Shown: positions 43,739-55,840 of the stretch, piece after piece
Numbering within the stretch: position 1 is the first letter of the stretch
Layout of the letters: every line of letters begins with the position of its first letter
Assembly: GCA_021307315.1 (NCBI GenBank)
Contig: JAJSPD010000076.1
Span: 147,104 to 211,103, forward strand
Direction: 5' to 3'
DNA from: Bisporella sp. PMI_857
Taxonomy: Eukaryota > Ascomycota > Leotiomycetes > Helotiales > Helotiaceae
Length of the DNA stretch: 64,000 nucleotides
Notes under the pieces: model-generated
Databases searched by the model: none
Seen by the model: the letters and a program-made list of their open reading frames with translations, nothing else
Told to the model about the DNA's origin: nothing
Made by a program: the position numbers and the translations under genes

Positions 43739-44553
43739 ATGCATTCCTCCAGCATCCTCTCTGTTGCAGCCCTTGCTTTGCTTCCCTTTGCTGTCGCGGC
43801 CCCGGCTCCATCATGGAGTAATGATTACAACAAGCCCAAAGTTGATCCTGTACCACAGAGAGCAACAGCGAACGTGAAGCCTTTCGTGCACACCAACAAA
43901 GCCATCCTTGATTCTCTTCCCTTGACTACTGGTTTGTCCCTCTTTTCTCTTGTTTTTTGGGATACTAACATTCTGCAGAAAATGGCACTCTGCCTGCCCC
44001 AGACGGCATGGCTTTACGTTATATCACTATGGGCCGTGGAGTCCAAAACTACACCTGCGCCTCTTCCACCTCAGCAGACGCCCCAAAAGCCATCGGTGCC
44101 CTCGCAGTCCTCTACGACATAACAGCCATCACACTCCTAACTCCTTCCATCGCCGCTCAAATCTCCAACATTGCAGTTGATATGACAGCATCTTCATTCA
44201 TCCTGCGGGGGCGCCCGCTCGATATTCCTGACGTTGGAAGCTTTCCCGTCATCGGCGACCACTTCTTTCTTGCTGATGGGACACCCACATTTGATCTTTT
44301 CGACGTTGGCAAGCGTGCTTTCTGTAAAGTGCCTCCCAAGAGCATCAACGCCCCTCTTAGTTCTGTAAAGGGCCCAGCTGGGTTTGGAACAGTCAAGTGG
44401 CTCGCACTTGCGACCAAGGAAGAGAGTGTTGGCATTGCGACGGTTTACCGTGTAGACACTGCTGGTGGAAACCCACCAAAGACGTGTGAGAACCAGCCTA
44501 GCGTCATTAGCATCCCTTATGCTGCCGCTTACCACTTTTATGGCTTCATATAA
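43739..44553 (+). CDS. Secreted DUF3455 family protein
   Basis: Exons are 43739-43931 and 43979-44553 (47-nt intron), giving 255 residues. The N-terminus is a clear signal peptide (hydrophobic 6-20, cleavage after AVA or before APAPS). The mature protein shows the DUF3455 order: NGTLPAPDGMALRYITMGRGVQNYTC, then GALAVLYDIT, DHFFLADGTPTFDL, GTVKWLALA and VGIATVYRVDTAGGNPPKTC, ending AAYHFYGF. Members are common secreted fungal proteins without a known enzyme activity. Some are wrongly labelled malate dehydrogenase. Two conserved Cys (in NYTC and KTC) could form a disulphide. The strong TATA box suggests regulated high expression. Function unknown, family call firm. Confidence 0.9.
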
Positions 44554-45032
44554 AACGGTCCGCTGGGAGGTGGCAGGAATGGATAATGATTGAAATACTA
44601 CATTCATGATAGCGTTTAATGTGTTTTTTAGCGGGCGTTAGAGGTCAGATTAATTAGTTAATTTAATATCATTTCATGGTATCACAATTTCTCCATTCCC
44701 GAAGGAACTTTGGTATGCACCTATTCATTGAAATCAAGATTTGAAGTCACATTCTCGGCGGTTTATGATTCAAGCAGACTTAATGTATAGGACTCTGCCT
44801 GAATTCAATCGTCCTAAGCACTTTCCTGGGCATTTTGATCAAAAAGAATATTTAGATTCTGTAATCATGTGTAATTATAATACAATGTTTCGTTTGAGGT
44901 GTAGAATAAATTTCGTGTTGCATCGCTCTCTCCTCCTTATAAGACACAGAATTACCAAATCTGTGGTCGCACCCTTGTATCTTAACATAGTATTATCACT
45001 TCGCTTTTCGAGAAGTCGCAGTATACATAACC
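44554..45032. other. Intergenic, nothing recognised
   Basis: This includes the 3' flank of the DUF3455 gene. No gene is supported. Confidence 0.5.
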
Positions 45033-45446
45033 ATGGCCCATCTTGGTTTAACCAAACTCGAATCTATCACCACACTCTCCAAGGCAGCTGTTCAGCGCCG
45101 AAAACCGACCATCGACGATACAATCCCAACCTTGTTCGCCGACACAGAATCATCTCGTCACTCCACATAATCGGGTTCAAACCCCTGTATTCTTCGCTTT
45201 CCGGCCGATGTCCTTCAAGAGATTGCTAACTACCTTGATGAAGCTACTGGTGCCGAGTTCGTAATGACCTGCAGACATGTCTTCCTCACTCTGGATGCCT
45301 CTTACCCACGTCTTCACCAGGCGGGCTTGAAGGGATTTCTGCAGCTGTATGGGCGGGATTTGCCTAATTATGTGGTCTGTGGATTGTGCTGTTGCCAGCT
45401 GAGGAAATCTGAGATCAGATGGAACCTATTGCCACCACAATACTAA
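45033..45446 (+). pseudogene. F-box-type gene interrupted by an in-frame TAA
   Basis: From ATG 45033 the frame reads MAHLGLTKLESITTLSK onward to a TAA at 45168-45170. The same frame then continues SGSNPCILRFPADVLQEIAN, YLDEATGAEFVMTCRHV and FLTLDASYPRLHQAGLKGFL to a stop at 45446. The segment FPADVLQEIANYLDEATG..FVMTC is a good F-box match (the helix-turn that binds Skp1 in SCF ubiquitin ligases). There is no GT-AG pair that would remove just the TAA and keep the frame. The total of about 136 codons is short and lacks any substrate-binding repeats, so the 3' part seems lost. Dead gene is the simplest reading; stop-codon readthrough or a sequencing error remain possible. Confidence 0.65.
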
Positions 45447-47967
45447 AATTTTGGTGCAAATATGGTGTATACCATAGTACGAAAACTGGGTCCTTGTAGT
45501 AACATACCTTTGGGAGCTTTTGATATGTTGAATTCTAAAGCGATATGATGCTCCTAGAACTAAGGGGAGGAGGAGGAGCCGGACAGGTGCCCACGAAACC
45601 ATCGACGATTGTTCTATTTAGGAAATCGATGGACGGAAATGAAGCTAATAATCATGCTAAAGAGAAATGGCCAATCTACGAAGGAAGTGTTTTGTATTTC
45701 CCAGAACAGGAACAAGGATTCCTCCAGGCTCACCATATTATAGCATGCAACACTCTCCAGAAACCATCTGTCATCAAAACAAATGCTAATCTAGACTCAG
45801 CAGGTATTGGTCGATGATAATGTGGTACTGCTCACACGCCCCGTATCAACACATCCCAAACCACGAAATAATTTCCACATCGTGCATTTATAAGCTTCCG
45901 TATGGTGATTTTGGCACCATCTATACACACATTCAACTGGATAAGAGCCGCCCTGCTCCCAACAGCGTCATGCTCAATACCGCAAGTTGCCCATATCCGG
46001 CTCGTGCGGGAAATCCCTGACCGATTACTACGTCGCAGCTTGTAGCAATAAGAACAGGGTAGCATTCTGCCACAAGATGGTTTAATCTCGGATGCGGAGC
46101 TTCGATGAGAAGTTTCTGAGGCATATGCCTGTAAACTATCAAATGAAGAAGGTAGTATAAGCAGGGGGCGAAAGACAGACTGGAAACGCGCATGCTAGGC
46201 TCATTGCTAAGGATGTGCCCAGTCCGGGAGATTCGTTGGAGATCTCCTAGCCATACTATTCAGTGCTATCAAACTTCTATTACTTCCATTCTGTGCCGTC
46301 GCGGCGGGATCTGTTTCCTTCCTGGCACCTCCCCGCCTCGCGAAGAACATCCAATGCGAACCTGCTCTTACTAGCAGAGCAATATGAGGTGCTGGGTGGC
46401 TCGCAGAAAATTTCGTGGAGATTATTTGCTTTGGGGATCGAAACTGCACAAAGAGGTCAGCCGTGGTTCAAATAAGACATACTCATGGGCCTGCGCCGCG
46501 ATTCATTCAGTGCTGATGAAACAACACTACCAAGTAGAGACAGGTGTGCTGGATACCCTGGCGAGGAAGAAATAGTGGATTCTAGCTCTTTCTCTACAGA
46601 TAAAACCCAACGGCTGGATCGGTGCGCTGATCTCATCCATTGAACTCAGTAGTACAAGCCCCTTGTTGCCGGTATTCATCGTCTTCGGCATCATCAGCAA
46701 TAAAGCGCGGCGGTTATGCTGGTGCAAAGCAGACTAGGGTCTTGAATTGAAGGTCTCCAGATCAGGAAAATAGTGAGACGAGAAGTGGGTTTGTTGCTAC
46801 GGCATGAGGTATATTAAATTAGATGGAAGGAATCGCAAGTTACACGCAATTTCTTAAGAATGACTTTTTGAATGAAAGTGAGCCTCGTTTGCCGTCAAGA
46901 CCTCAATTCGATTTAAAATGTCAATCTTGATAGTCCGCGGATTTTACATCTCTTCACGCAGAGAACATCGGAGATAATTTCCTGTATCGGTTAAAAGATG
47001 GAATCGGCTGGAGCTATAGACTTGAAGAGACCGAATGACGAGAATCTATGCCAACATTACGTTTCATTCAGCTCATCAATAATATCTTGATCGGATGTAA
47101 CCAAGCTAAAACTCAGAATAAACTTAATCATATCACCCGGACGGGAGTAGGTAAAAGGTACGCAAATACATATCTCTAAAGGATCAGGTAAAAATGCTCT
47201 TCTTAAAGTATTGCAGGGATAGAAGCAGATAATATGAGCGTCCCAATTTTGGCGAGAAGTTTCCAGAATAGGTCCAGGTATTCAAGAATCTCGTCCAGTC
47301 TTTTAGTGGGCTCCAAAAGCACCGGCGGTTCGACAAAATGACTAAAAGCTGGGGAGATGCACTAGATATGTGGTTCTGACCAGTTATAACTAAAGACTTG
47401 GCTCTGGTAGGCAGCGGGCTGAAATCGATGTGGGAAAGATAATTGAAATACTTCTAGATCAAGCATCAATACTCTAAGTCTACTGGAAAATTGGAGAAAG
47501 ACTAGAGATGTTTTCTCTATGTTGAATCTTAACCAGAGGCTTGATCCGAAGTAGCAGGCATTTGAGAGAGAATTACAGCTTGGTCCGAAAACGTTACAAA
47601 GGAATATTCTCGACGACAGATGAGCAAACACGCAGCTATAGCAAGAAATCGAATTCATACTATAAATGATCTGGTGAGGTCATTGTTACACGTGACCGTG
47701 CAATTGATTGTGGGGCAAACGACGCGAAGCTGCGCGAACTTTGCCTTTACACGGTTCACAGTCTTCAGGAAAGATGCGCCTTGCATCATTCCCCCAGATC
47801 CTTTATTACCTGTCTGTGCTACTATAGTACGTGTCCATCACGGGAGCCAAAGGACAGAGGTACGACATATCGGCACGATATTCTCCAACAGACTTTCTGC
47901 AGCCCACAGCCTTGAAGACTAGACGGTCACCATCGCCGGGCGCCTGCTGCGGCTGGGGTTTGTTAAT
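45447..47967. other. 2.5-kb stretch without a supported gene
   Basis: Several short frames exist (for example 45545-45817) but none shows a known motif, repeat or splice structure. It may contain remains of the truncated F-box gene. Confidence 0.5.
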
Positions 47968-50900
47968 ATGTCACAGCCTCTGTCCCCGGCCTCCCAGGCC
48001 GCTGTCACTGATGTCGTAGAGGAGATTGAGTTTCAAAAGGTTCTCCTTGCTTCGATCGACAATTCTGTAAAGAACAGAGAGGAAGCGCGCGCAGAAGTGA
48101 AAGCGGAAATCAGGCGCTTGGAAAAGCAATTAAAGACTTTGAGGCTTGGGAAAGATACGGCAGCCTCGCATTCTTGGACATCTTCAGCTTTGCAGCCTTC
48201 TCAATCTTCACCGACCCCAACTTCCAGGTCAAATGCTACAGCAAGAGCTAACCAAGGTGAGCCATGCTAATTGTCGTGCAGCTCTATACAAGGCTGTTGC
48301 CTCTACAACTTGCCTTACTATCCACAGCCCCCCAGATATTTTATAACAGTATCTAACAAGCTTCTTGCAGATCTTGCTTCCCAACAGGCCACCTCGTCTT
48401 CTACAAGCTCGACACCAACAAGCTCCATGATGAATTCCAACGACGAGTTCCTCTCACCTTCCATGATGAATCTACCTAATCGGAAGAGATCTCATACAGC
48501 TGTAGAAGGAGGGCTGAAGCCATTTACTGATAATAAGTCTCGGCGCACGTCTCCTAGTCCATATGAAAATAGTCCTACTCCTTCAAGCTCAGGGTACGAG
48601 TTCTTCGTTCTAGTGGCAGCTGCTCCCAAGTCCATTCTGGCATAATTGGGTATTCTCCTGTACTTATGCCGATCTGGCTAGGCAATATTATCTTCGGCTC
48701 ATGCAGCCAAGAGTTCTCAAACACTATTGCTAACTTTGCGATAGGGAATCCGACTTCGACGAGCTGGACGCTGAACTTTTCAGCAACAATGCTGCCTACT
48801 TGCAACAGCAATCAGCGGCGCAAGAAAGAGCAGCAGCTTTGAAAGCTGATGAAGAATATGCTCGCAGTATAGGAAGTGGCATGATGACCGCGCCTCCTAG
48901 TACGGCCAATAATGCGTTTAGTCGAATGGCTGGATTTGGCCGATCGAGCTCTGCTACAGTAGCTTCAGGTTCAGCCCATCTATCATCTTCTAGTCGAGCG
49001 AATCCTTTTCGACACAATCCTGCTGCACAAACTTTGGCCAGTTCTGGTAGCAGCAGTGCTACTCCTACAGCAAGACCAAAGGTAAAGAATGAAACACGAG
49101 CAAGCACTGTGAACAATGAATTTCCATCGATTCCTGGAGCATTCGTCGATGATTCTTCAAATACTAGTGATTCAGACATTGAGATCATTCCACCATCTGC
49201 TTGGCGAGACAATGGTCGCTTTAACAACTCACCTTCACGGCCTCAAAACCGCGACTCCAGTGCGTTGCAAATGGCTATGTTTGGCAATCAGCCTCTACCA
49301 AGCTGGCAAATGAATGGCTCCCCTATGACGTCTCACCCCTTTGGATCAATGTCAGGACCTTTGCAGGGAACAATGCAACATCCGTTTGGGGCCACAACTG
49401 TACCAGTGACTGGTTACGACGGAACTAATGTTTACAATGCTGCAGGTTTCGGTAGTGGTCCCCATAGTTTTAATGGATCGGCATTCCATAACATGCAAAG
49501 TGTTCCAAGCTTAGACTTAACTGGCATTGATAATGATGACGCGCTCGCTGATGGAATTGCAAACATTCGTGCCAATATGGATATGTTCTCGGGGAGCGGG
49601 TTTGATCAGCTCGATTATATTATGAACGATCCTCGAAAGACAAATGAAGAAATCAAGAGTTTGTTGGAGAACATAAAACCAGATGTTGATGTTTCTCCAG
49701 AGAGCAGAGACGGAACACCAGATGGCCTGAAGTACCCATTAGTGAGTTTTGATCGTATTTATTCGGACGCCTAACCACTGATTATACATAGTACGAACAC
49801 CAAAAAATCGCTTTAACTTGGCTGAAAGCTATGGAGTCAGGTTCGAATAAGGGTGGTATATTGGCAGATGACATGGGTCTTGGCAAAACCATCAGCTCTT
49901 TAGCATTGATATTGAGTAGTCCATCAGCCGACCGCCGCCGAAAGGTATGCGTGAATCCTCAATGAAAGCTTATTCACCGCTAACTTGATCAGACCACCCT
50001 AATCGTCGGACCTGTGGCTTTGATTCGGCAATGGGAACGCGAAATCTCGAAGAAGGTCAAAGTTAGTCACAGGTTAAGCGTACACTTAGCTCATGGTGCG
50101 AAAAAGAAGCTCTCCTGGGACGAACTCACAAACTACGACATTGTTATGACAAGTTATGGTACTTTAGCGGCGGAATTCAGAAGACTGGAATCATATAAGC
50201 AGGAACATAAGAATCGCGGTATTTTGGAAGCAGATATTGATCATGCGCCTATGAAGAAACTGTTTCCCATGTTAGGACCAAGTAGCCATTTCTATCGGGT
50301 CATTCTTGATGAAGCCCAGTGCGTCAAGAACAAGAATGCATTAAGCTCAAAAGCTGCATGCAACTTAGCTGCTTCGACCAGATTCTGCCTTACAGGAACG
50401 CCAATGATGAACAATATCGATGAACTTCAATCTCTGATCAAGTTTCTGAAAATCAAGCCTTACAACGACCCTTCAGAGTTCAAGAAGGCTTTCGGAAGCT
50501 TGACCAAAGGTAATGCGACTAAACGCGCAACGAACAATTCCATGCGGAAACTACAAGCACTATTGAAAGCGATTCTCCTTCGGCGCACCAAGAATTCTAT
50601 AATTGACGGCAAACCAATCATTACCTTACCCCCAAAGACCGAAGAAATCTCGCATGTGGTATTCGACGAGTCTGAGCAGGAATTCTACAACGCTTTGGAA
50701 CAGCGAACCCGTCTTCAGTTCAACAAATATATGAGAGCGGGCACAGTAGGAAAGAACTACTCAAATGTATTGGTTTTATTACTGCGTCTTCGACAATGCT
50801 GCTGCCACCCACATCTTATCCAAGACTTTGAGCAAGCACCTACAGCAGAGATTTCTAAAGAGGATGCGATAGAGATCGCCAAAAGCCTTACCCCAGATGT

Positions 50901-52147
50901 AGTGGCTCGTTTGTTAGCTGCTGATGGCTTTGAGGTATGTTTACATTGCTCATAGACGAAGTACCAACTAACATGCTTATCAGTGTCCTGTGTGCTACGA
51001 TGGCGTCGTCAATCCTCTTATTGCGATTCCTTGCGGCCATGATATTTGCTCAGAGTGTCTAAGTCAAATCACTCAACAACAAGCGGCTGCACAAGTGGCT
51101 GCTGGTAATGATAACGCGACAGGAGTCACCGCCAGGTGTCCCTCATGCCGTGGAGCCATTCAAAACTCAATTGATTACGCGATTTTCAAAAAGTGCCATG
51201 GAGTTGACGATGAAGAGGCTAGTGTTAAGGCCGATGTGGATGAGGAAGATGATAATAGCGGTAGTAGTGACGTTAGTGATGATGAGACTGATTCAGATGA
51301 CGATAGTGATGTCGACAAGAATGGAGATCTTAGAGGATTCATCGTTCCGGACGCATCATTCACAGATGATGAGGATGATGGTGGAGAAGACGAGGAAGAT
51401 CCTATCGAAGATGATGCTCTGGTGGGAGAGGCAACCACGAAGCAAAAGAAAGAGCATGGCACAAAAGCAAAGGAGAAAAGGCGCCTCAAGAAGATCAAGT
51501 CAGGCAAAAAGGCCGCAAAGAAGACACTTGTCTCGATGGCAATGCTGAAGAAAGACGCTTCCAGGAGCAAGGCCAACAAGAAGCGGTACTTTAAATACCT
51601 CCGCAAAAACTGGCAACCTTCGGCAAAAATTACCAAGTGTGTCGAATTGCTCGAGAAATTTGTTGGCGAGAACCAGAAAACTATCATCTTCAGTCAATTC
51701 GTCTCATTGCTTGATCTTCTCCAAGTTCCCATCGAGAAGAATGGCTGGAGTTTTGAGCGATACGATGGCAGTATGAAGGCAGACGAGCGCCATGATGCTG
51801 TCAACAGATTCACCGATAAGCCCAACACCAAGATCATGTTAATTTCGCTAAAGGCTGGTAATGCTGGACTCAACCTGGTAGCTGCTTCGAAAGTTATCAT
51901 TCTGGATCCTTTCTGGAACCCATTCATCGAGATGCAGGCTGTTGATCGCGCATATCGTATTGGTCAGCAACGACCCGTCGAGGTTCATCGGATCCTAATC
52001 AGAAATACGGTGGAGGATCGTATCATCGAGCTTCAGGAGCAGAAGAAGGAACTGGTGAATATGGCTCTTGACGAGGGCTCCAGCAAGAACATTAGTCGTC
52101 TTGGCGAGCGCGAGCTTGCATTTCTGTTTGGTGTTGGTGCTGAATAG
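47968..52147 (+). CDS. ULS1: SNF2-family DNA translocase with RING finger (Uls1/Rrp-like)
   Basis: Six exons are placed: 47968-48256, 48371-48593, 48745-49741, 49792-49944, 49993-50934 and 50984-52147. They make 1255 residues. The first 500 residues are disordered, with a coiled start (EFQKVLLASIDNSVKNREE). A likely SUMO-interaction motif, SDSDIEIIPP, has its IEII at about 316-319. The SNF2 ATPase begins YEHQKIALTWLK (504). Motif I is DDMGLGKT (K535); motif II is LDEAQCVKN (DEAQ rather than DEGH, as in Rad5/Rad16-type proteins). A RING finger follows from residue 869 (CPVCYDG, IPCGHDICSECL, CPSC). Next is a long acidic/Ser stretch, then the helicase C domain (KTIIFSQF, AGNAGLNL, VDRAYRIGQQRPVEV). 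In yeasts, Uls1 and Rrp1/Rrp2 act on SUMO-modified chromatin proteins and limit stalled Rad51 or topoisomerase adducts. The gene symbol is by analogy. Confidence 0.9.
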
Positions 52148-52981
52148 ATACGGAGTTTGTGGTGTTCATTTCAGATTTATTAGTTGTGGGACCGGCGTCC
52201 TTGCGTATTCTACTTGCATTGATTTCTGGGGTCCAAGGAATGGGTTTATGGCATGGGCATTTGTCAGAGGTTTGCTCGCTTTGATACCCATATATGGTGG
52301 CTTATGCTCGGCGCAGAAGGATAGCATTTATTTAGATGGATAAAATAGTGTACCGAGTATGGTTCATGGATGTATCTTAGACTTATCATTTCAGCTCCCG
52401 ACATTCAACATGTTTTCTCTGTTGTAGTTGGAATTAAGCGCTATTAAGGTAAACTTTCCTCTCCTCTCCGTGCCTCCAGCGTGAAAAGATATCTGGTTTC
52501 CGTACTCCGACAGCTTCCAGATTTGCCTAAAAAAAACACTGAAGAGGAGCTAGACTAGAACATGTGCAACCGTCCCCTCAAGTGTCTCGGTTGCCAACCA
52601 ATAACCTTGTCACATTGCACGATTCGCCAACCTTCCCCCCTGAGTCTGACTTGCAGCTCGCTGCTGTAGCATATTCGACATCAATGACTCACAAGCAAGA
52701 TGCTATACCATGCTTCGTAAAACGTCTCCTATATTTTCACTGAATTCTCAACTCCATATCTAACCACAGACTCTACTTCTGTACGTGACTTGCAAGATAA
52801 TACAAAATACAAAATTGAACCATACGGGAAGTCTCTAAATTCCCTCATTTCTCATCCAAGTTCTATATAAAGCCGAGAAGAAGAAGGAACAGTAACTATT
52901 TAAAAAGAAGAGCCCATCCTTTCCCTCTTCACTCATCGCCCCCCAACCATCCCATCCATTCTTTCTCTCCCCCAACCTGGC
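52148..52981. other. Intergenic with promoter of the GNAT gene
   Basis: No gene is supported. A TATA box is listed separately. The final 100 bp are C-rich. Confidence 0.5.
52864..52871 (+). promoter_or_regulatory. TATA box upstream of the GNAT gene
   Basis: TATATAAA lies 111 bp before the ATG at 52982. Its presence suggests the gene was at least recently active. Confidence 0.45.
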
Positions 52982-53731
52982 ATGTCATCCTCCCCCCCTC
53001 CCACACCACCACCATCAACAACGACTGACCCCCGTCTCCAACCAACCCAAAAACCACACCACACAATCACCACCGAGCGCCTCATACTCCGCACGCCCCG
53101 GATCCGCGACGCGCCCGCCTACCTCCGCATCCACACCAACGCAGCCAACACCGCATTCGACCCCTTCCCCGTGGACGCCTCCGCGCGCCCGCGCCATCAA
53201 TACCCCACTACGGAGCGGTCCTGATCCCGAGATACCGCGCCATGACCGCGCGCGGCGACCGGGCCTTCATGGTGATCGCGCTGAAGCAGCCGCGCGGGGG
53301 ACGACGTGCAACGAGCACGGGGAAGCGCAGGACGACATCGTGATCGGGATGACGGGCTTCAACGAGTTCTCGATCACGGAGGGGGTGCTGAGCGCTGACA
53401 TCGGCGCGCTGGTTGACGCCCCGGCGTTTACGGGAATGGGGTACGCGAGGGAGGCGCTGTTGGCGCTGATCCGCTATGGGTTCGAGGCGCTGGGGTGCGA
53501 TGTTTTGACGGCGGAGACGGTCGTTGGGAATAAGTCGTTTCGGGCTGTCATGCGCGCGGTGGGGTTCGGGGAGGGGGTGGAGGTTGGTTTGGGGGGGGGG
53601 ACGAGCGGAGGAGGAATGGGAGGGTTGTTAGGGAGGCGGTTAATAGGGTTGAGAGGGAGGAGTGGATGAGGTGGAGGGGCGAGAAGGAGGGTGATGAATC
53701 GACGAGCTCTTTTGAAGTAAGGTGGGTTTGA
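52982..53731 (+). pseudogene. GNAT N-acetyltransferase with three one-base frame shifts
   Basis: Parts of one GNAT protein follow each other in three frames. First comes HTITTERLILRTPRIRDAPA and YLRIHTNAANTAFDPFP (frame of 52982). From about 53200 a second frame gives YGAVLIPRYRAMTARG and DRAFMVIALKQP. From about 53300 a third gives DDIVIGMTGFNEF, GMGYAREALLALIRYGFEAL (the acetyl-CoA loop region) and NKSFRAVMRAVGFGEG. After 53600 the first frame returns with RNGRVVREAVNRVEREEW, ending near 53731. Each change corresponds to one missing base. The likely sites are a C4 run (near 53202), a G5 run (near 53296) and a G10 run (53591-53600). Homopolymer undercalls in the assembly would explain all three. 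Real decay is the alternative. GNAT enzymes move acetyl groups from acetyl-CoA to amines; the substrate is unknown. Confidence 0.75.
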
Positions 53732-54136
53732 ACGCCGTTGTTGTCGTGATGAGGTGTCGGGTATGAGATATAAGACATCAAGAATATAGATTATAGAAAG
53801 GTAGTGAATTTTTGAGTGGCTATAAATACTAAGAGTGTAAATGAATTTCCTGCATGACAGTAGTCATTCTGTTCAATCCTGTTTCTTAGTACAAGCATTC
53901 AATGAATAATATCTCATAAAGCTGAGTTAATGAATATGGTTAATGCGAACAGTGACGATATTGTATAGTACTATTTCATTATTGTTCAAGTAAACATTCG
54001 ATGCAATGCCTCCTTTTTTCCTTTATCGGCATAGCCTGGTTGGATCTCTTGATCACGCTTTCTAATTTACTAAACCAATAAACCACATCTAATGGCCTTC
54101 CCAGTGGCCACCCTTGACAGACTTGCTCAGACTCCC
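53732..54136. other. Short intergenic region, nothing recognised
   Basis: These are 3' flanks of two convergent genes. No gene was seen. Confidence 0.5.
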
Positions 54137-55840
54137 TCAATCGTGATACACCCTTGAGCCTTCTTGCAAATCAGCATTTGATCTTCGAGACTCAACTGAC
54201 TTGATTACATAGCCTATCGGTGATTTCCTATGCACAGCTCCAACCAAGGGCAACTGTTCGTCGTAGTAGCCGTCCTGCTCCAAAATATCCATTGCCCAAT
54301 CTTCCCAATAGACTTCGGAATCTCTCGTTTTGGTGAATGAGCTTAAGATCGCATCGATTCTGACTGGTGCACAATCAGCTGGAAGAATATTCCGGGTTCC
54401 AAACATGCTCAGTCTTTGGTCCATAGATTCAGGCCCTGGTATCCAAGAGCATTTTCCGTGAGGGTTTATCCTCTTCTCTCTCGTGTAGGTAGTGACTCTA
54501 TGTTCATGCTTTGTCCCCGCATTATAAGTGGTTGTATGAGGTATTTCAACTTCAAACTCTTTCGCGATGCATTTTGGATGCCCAATAAAACGATCGTAGT
54601 AAATGTGTTTCGAGCGGGGCCAGCGATCAGCTCTTGCCGCCGGTAACCCGCTGGGAAACTTCTTTGGGAAAGTTTCCAACTCTTTCGCCCAGTGACAAGA
54701 CGCATTCCATACCATCCAGCCCCTTTCATAAGCTAGCCTTGTATCCTTCAAAACCGAAATCTCATCAAGGACTATACGAGTCCGTGAAAATGCCATTTGT
54801 AGTAGCTCTGTAAGATGGTGCAGCTTAGGACTGTCCATTTTGGACTTCTCAAAATTGATTACCTTTTGAGATATGGCGCCGTGGCAATTATCGATATGTC
54901 CAACGTCTCCTTTCTTCTTGTGAAAGATATCCATAGTATTAAGCCCAAATCTAGCCTCACCGGGCATATCCAGCCTCATGAGTAATCCTCTGGGCCTGAA
55001 GAAGTGCCTGTCCCATTTCGCCGCAATGTCCAGAACCTGGTCTACAAGCTCAGGAATATTGGCTTCTTGAATGTTTTCGCGCTTGTGCCCATCTCTGACG
55101 TACCCAAATACCGGAGAGTTGGTGGAATAAGGACGAACCACTCCATCCATTGCCTTACATAAGTTATCCCAATCTTGCCTGAATATCTGATACTTTTTGA
55201 GAATTATGCTAGGAAACGGGAAACCACCATGAAAGCCATATCTTGATGGCCTGACTAATGGATAGGCAGGATGGAGCTGTTGCTTACATAGGACAATCAG
55301 TCCGCGAGGTAAAGTACCGCTCCTGACATTATATTCAGGTTCTGGCGCACGAAACCTGGATGCATCAAACTGGTTCGGCACCGGTATCAAAGAAATACCC
55401 GTAGGTTTCGGTGAAAGGCCATTAACATCTTGGCTAGAATCTTGCTGCACTATCTTCTCTGGATTCTGGGACTGGCCAAAACGATACAAGGTGCGAAGAG
55501 CAGACTCCGGGTTATTATATCTAGGCCTATAGCGCTTCTCCTCCGTAAGACTTGGAAATGATTCCGGCCGAGCTCGTCCCTCCGGCTTGGCCATGAGGAT
55601 ATGCCCGATAAGTGACGGCTGATCCCAACGAGATTTGCGGTTCCCAAAAGATAGCCTGGCCCTTCCGATACTTATTGGGGTCTTCTTCTCACCCAATAGC
55701 GTTTCAACTTTATCGCCGCCGAGAGCGTGCTTGAATTTGTATCTGCTTTCATGAGAGTGGACTGCTCGACAGTAAGGAAAGTAGTTATTTCGCTCGTGCA
55801 AAGATGGGTAATAGCCTGTGGTAACGTCGCCATCCTGCAT
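54137..55840 (-). CDS. Uncharacterised 567-residue protein
   Basis: A single uninterrupted frame starts at the ATG in MQDGDVTTGYYPSL. The N-terminal 200 residues are basic and probably flexible (RARLSFGNRKSRWDQPSL, EEKRYRPRYNNPESALRTLYRF). From about 195 the composition becomes globular: RGLIVLCKQQLHPAYPLV, FRQDWDNLCKAMDGVVRPYS, ELVDQVLDIAAKWDRHFFRP, RGLLMRLDMPGEARFG and YERGWMVWNASCHWAKELET. Near the end is VYWEDWAMDILEQDGYYDEQ. The many Trp/Tyr/His and a possible nuclear-type basic cluster are notable, but I see no enzyme motif, zinc finger, signal peptide or membrane span. It may belong to a fungus-specific family of unknown role. The long intact frame makes a real gene likely. Confidence 0.75.
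   Translation of the reverse strand: MQDGDVTTGYYPSLHERNNYFPYCRAVHSHESRYKFKHALGGDKVETLLGEKKTPISIGRARLSFGNRKSRWDQPSLIGHILMAKPEGRARPESFPSLTEEKRYRPRYNNPESALRTLYRFGQSQNPEKIVQQDSSQDVNGLSPKPTGISLIPVPNQFDASRFRAPEPEYNVRSGTLPRGLIVLCKQQLHPAYPLVRPSRYGFHGGFPFPSIILKKYQIFRQDWDNLCKAMDGVVRPYSTNSPVFGYVRDGHKRENIQEANIPELVDQVLDIAAKWDRHFFRPRGLLMRLDMPGEARFGLNTMDIFHKKKGDVGHIDNCHGAISQKVINFEKSKMDSPKLHHLTELLQMAFSRTRIVLDEISVLKDTRLAYERGWMVWNASCHWAKELETFPKKFPSGLPAARADRWPRSKHIYYDRFIGHPKCIAKEFEVEIPHTTTYNAGTKHEHRVTTYTREKRINPHGKCSWIPGPESMDQRLSMFGTRNILPADCAPVRIDAILSSFTKTRDSEVYWEDWAMDILEQDGYYDEQLPLVGAVHRKSPIGYVIKSVESRRSNADLQEGSRVYHD

Noticed and set aside
51230..51480. Minus-strand Ser-rich frame (51175-51687)
   Set aside because: It is the antisense of the acidic stretch of the Uls1-like gene.
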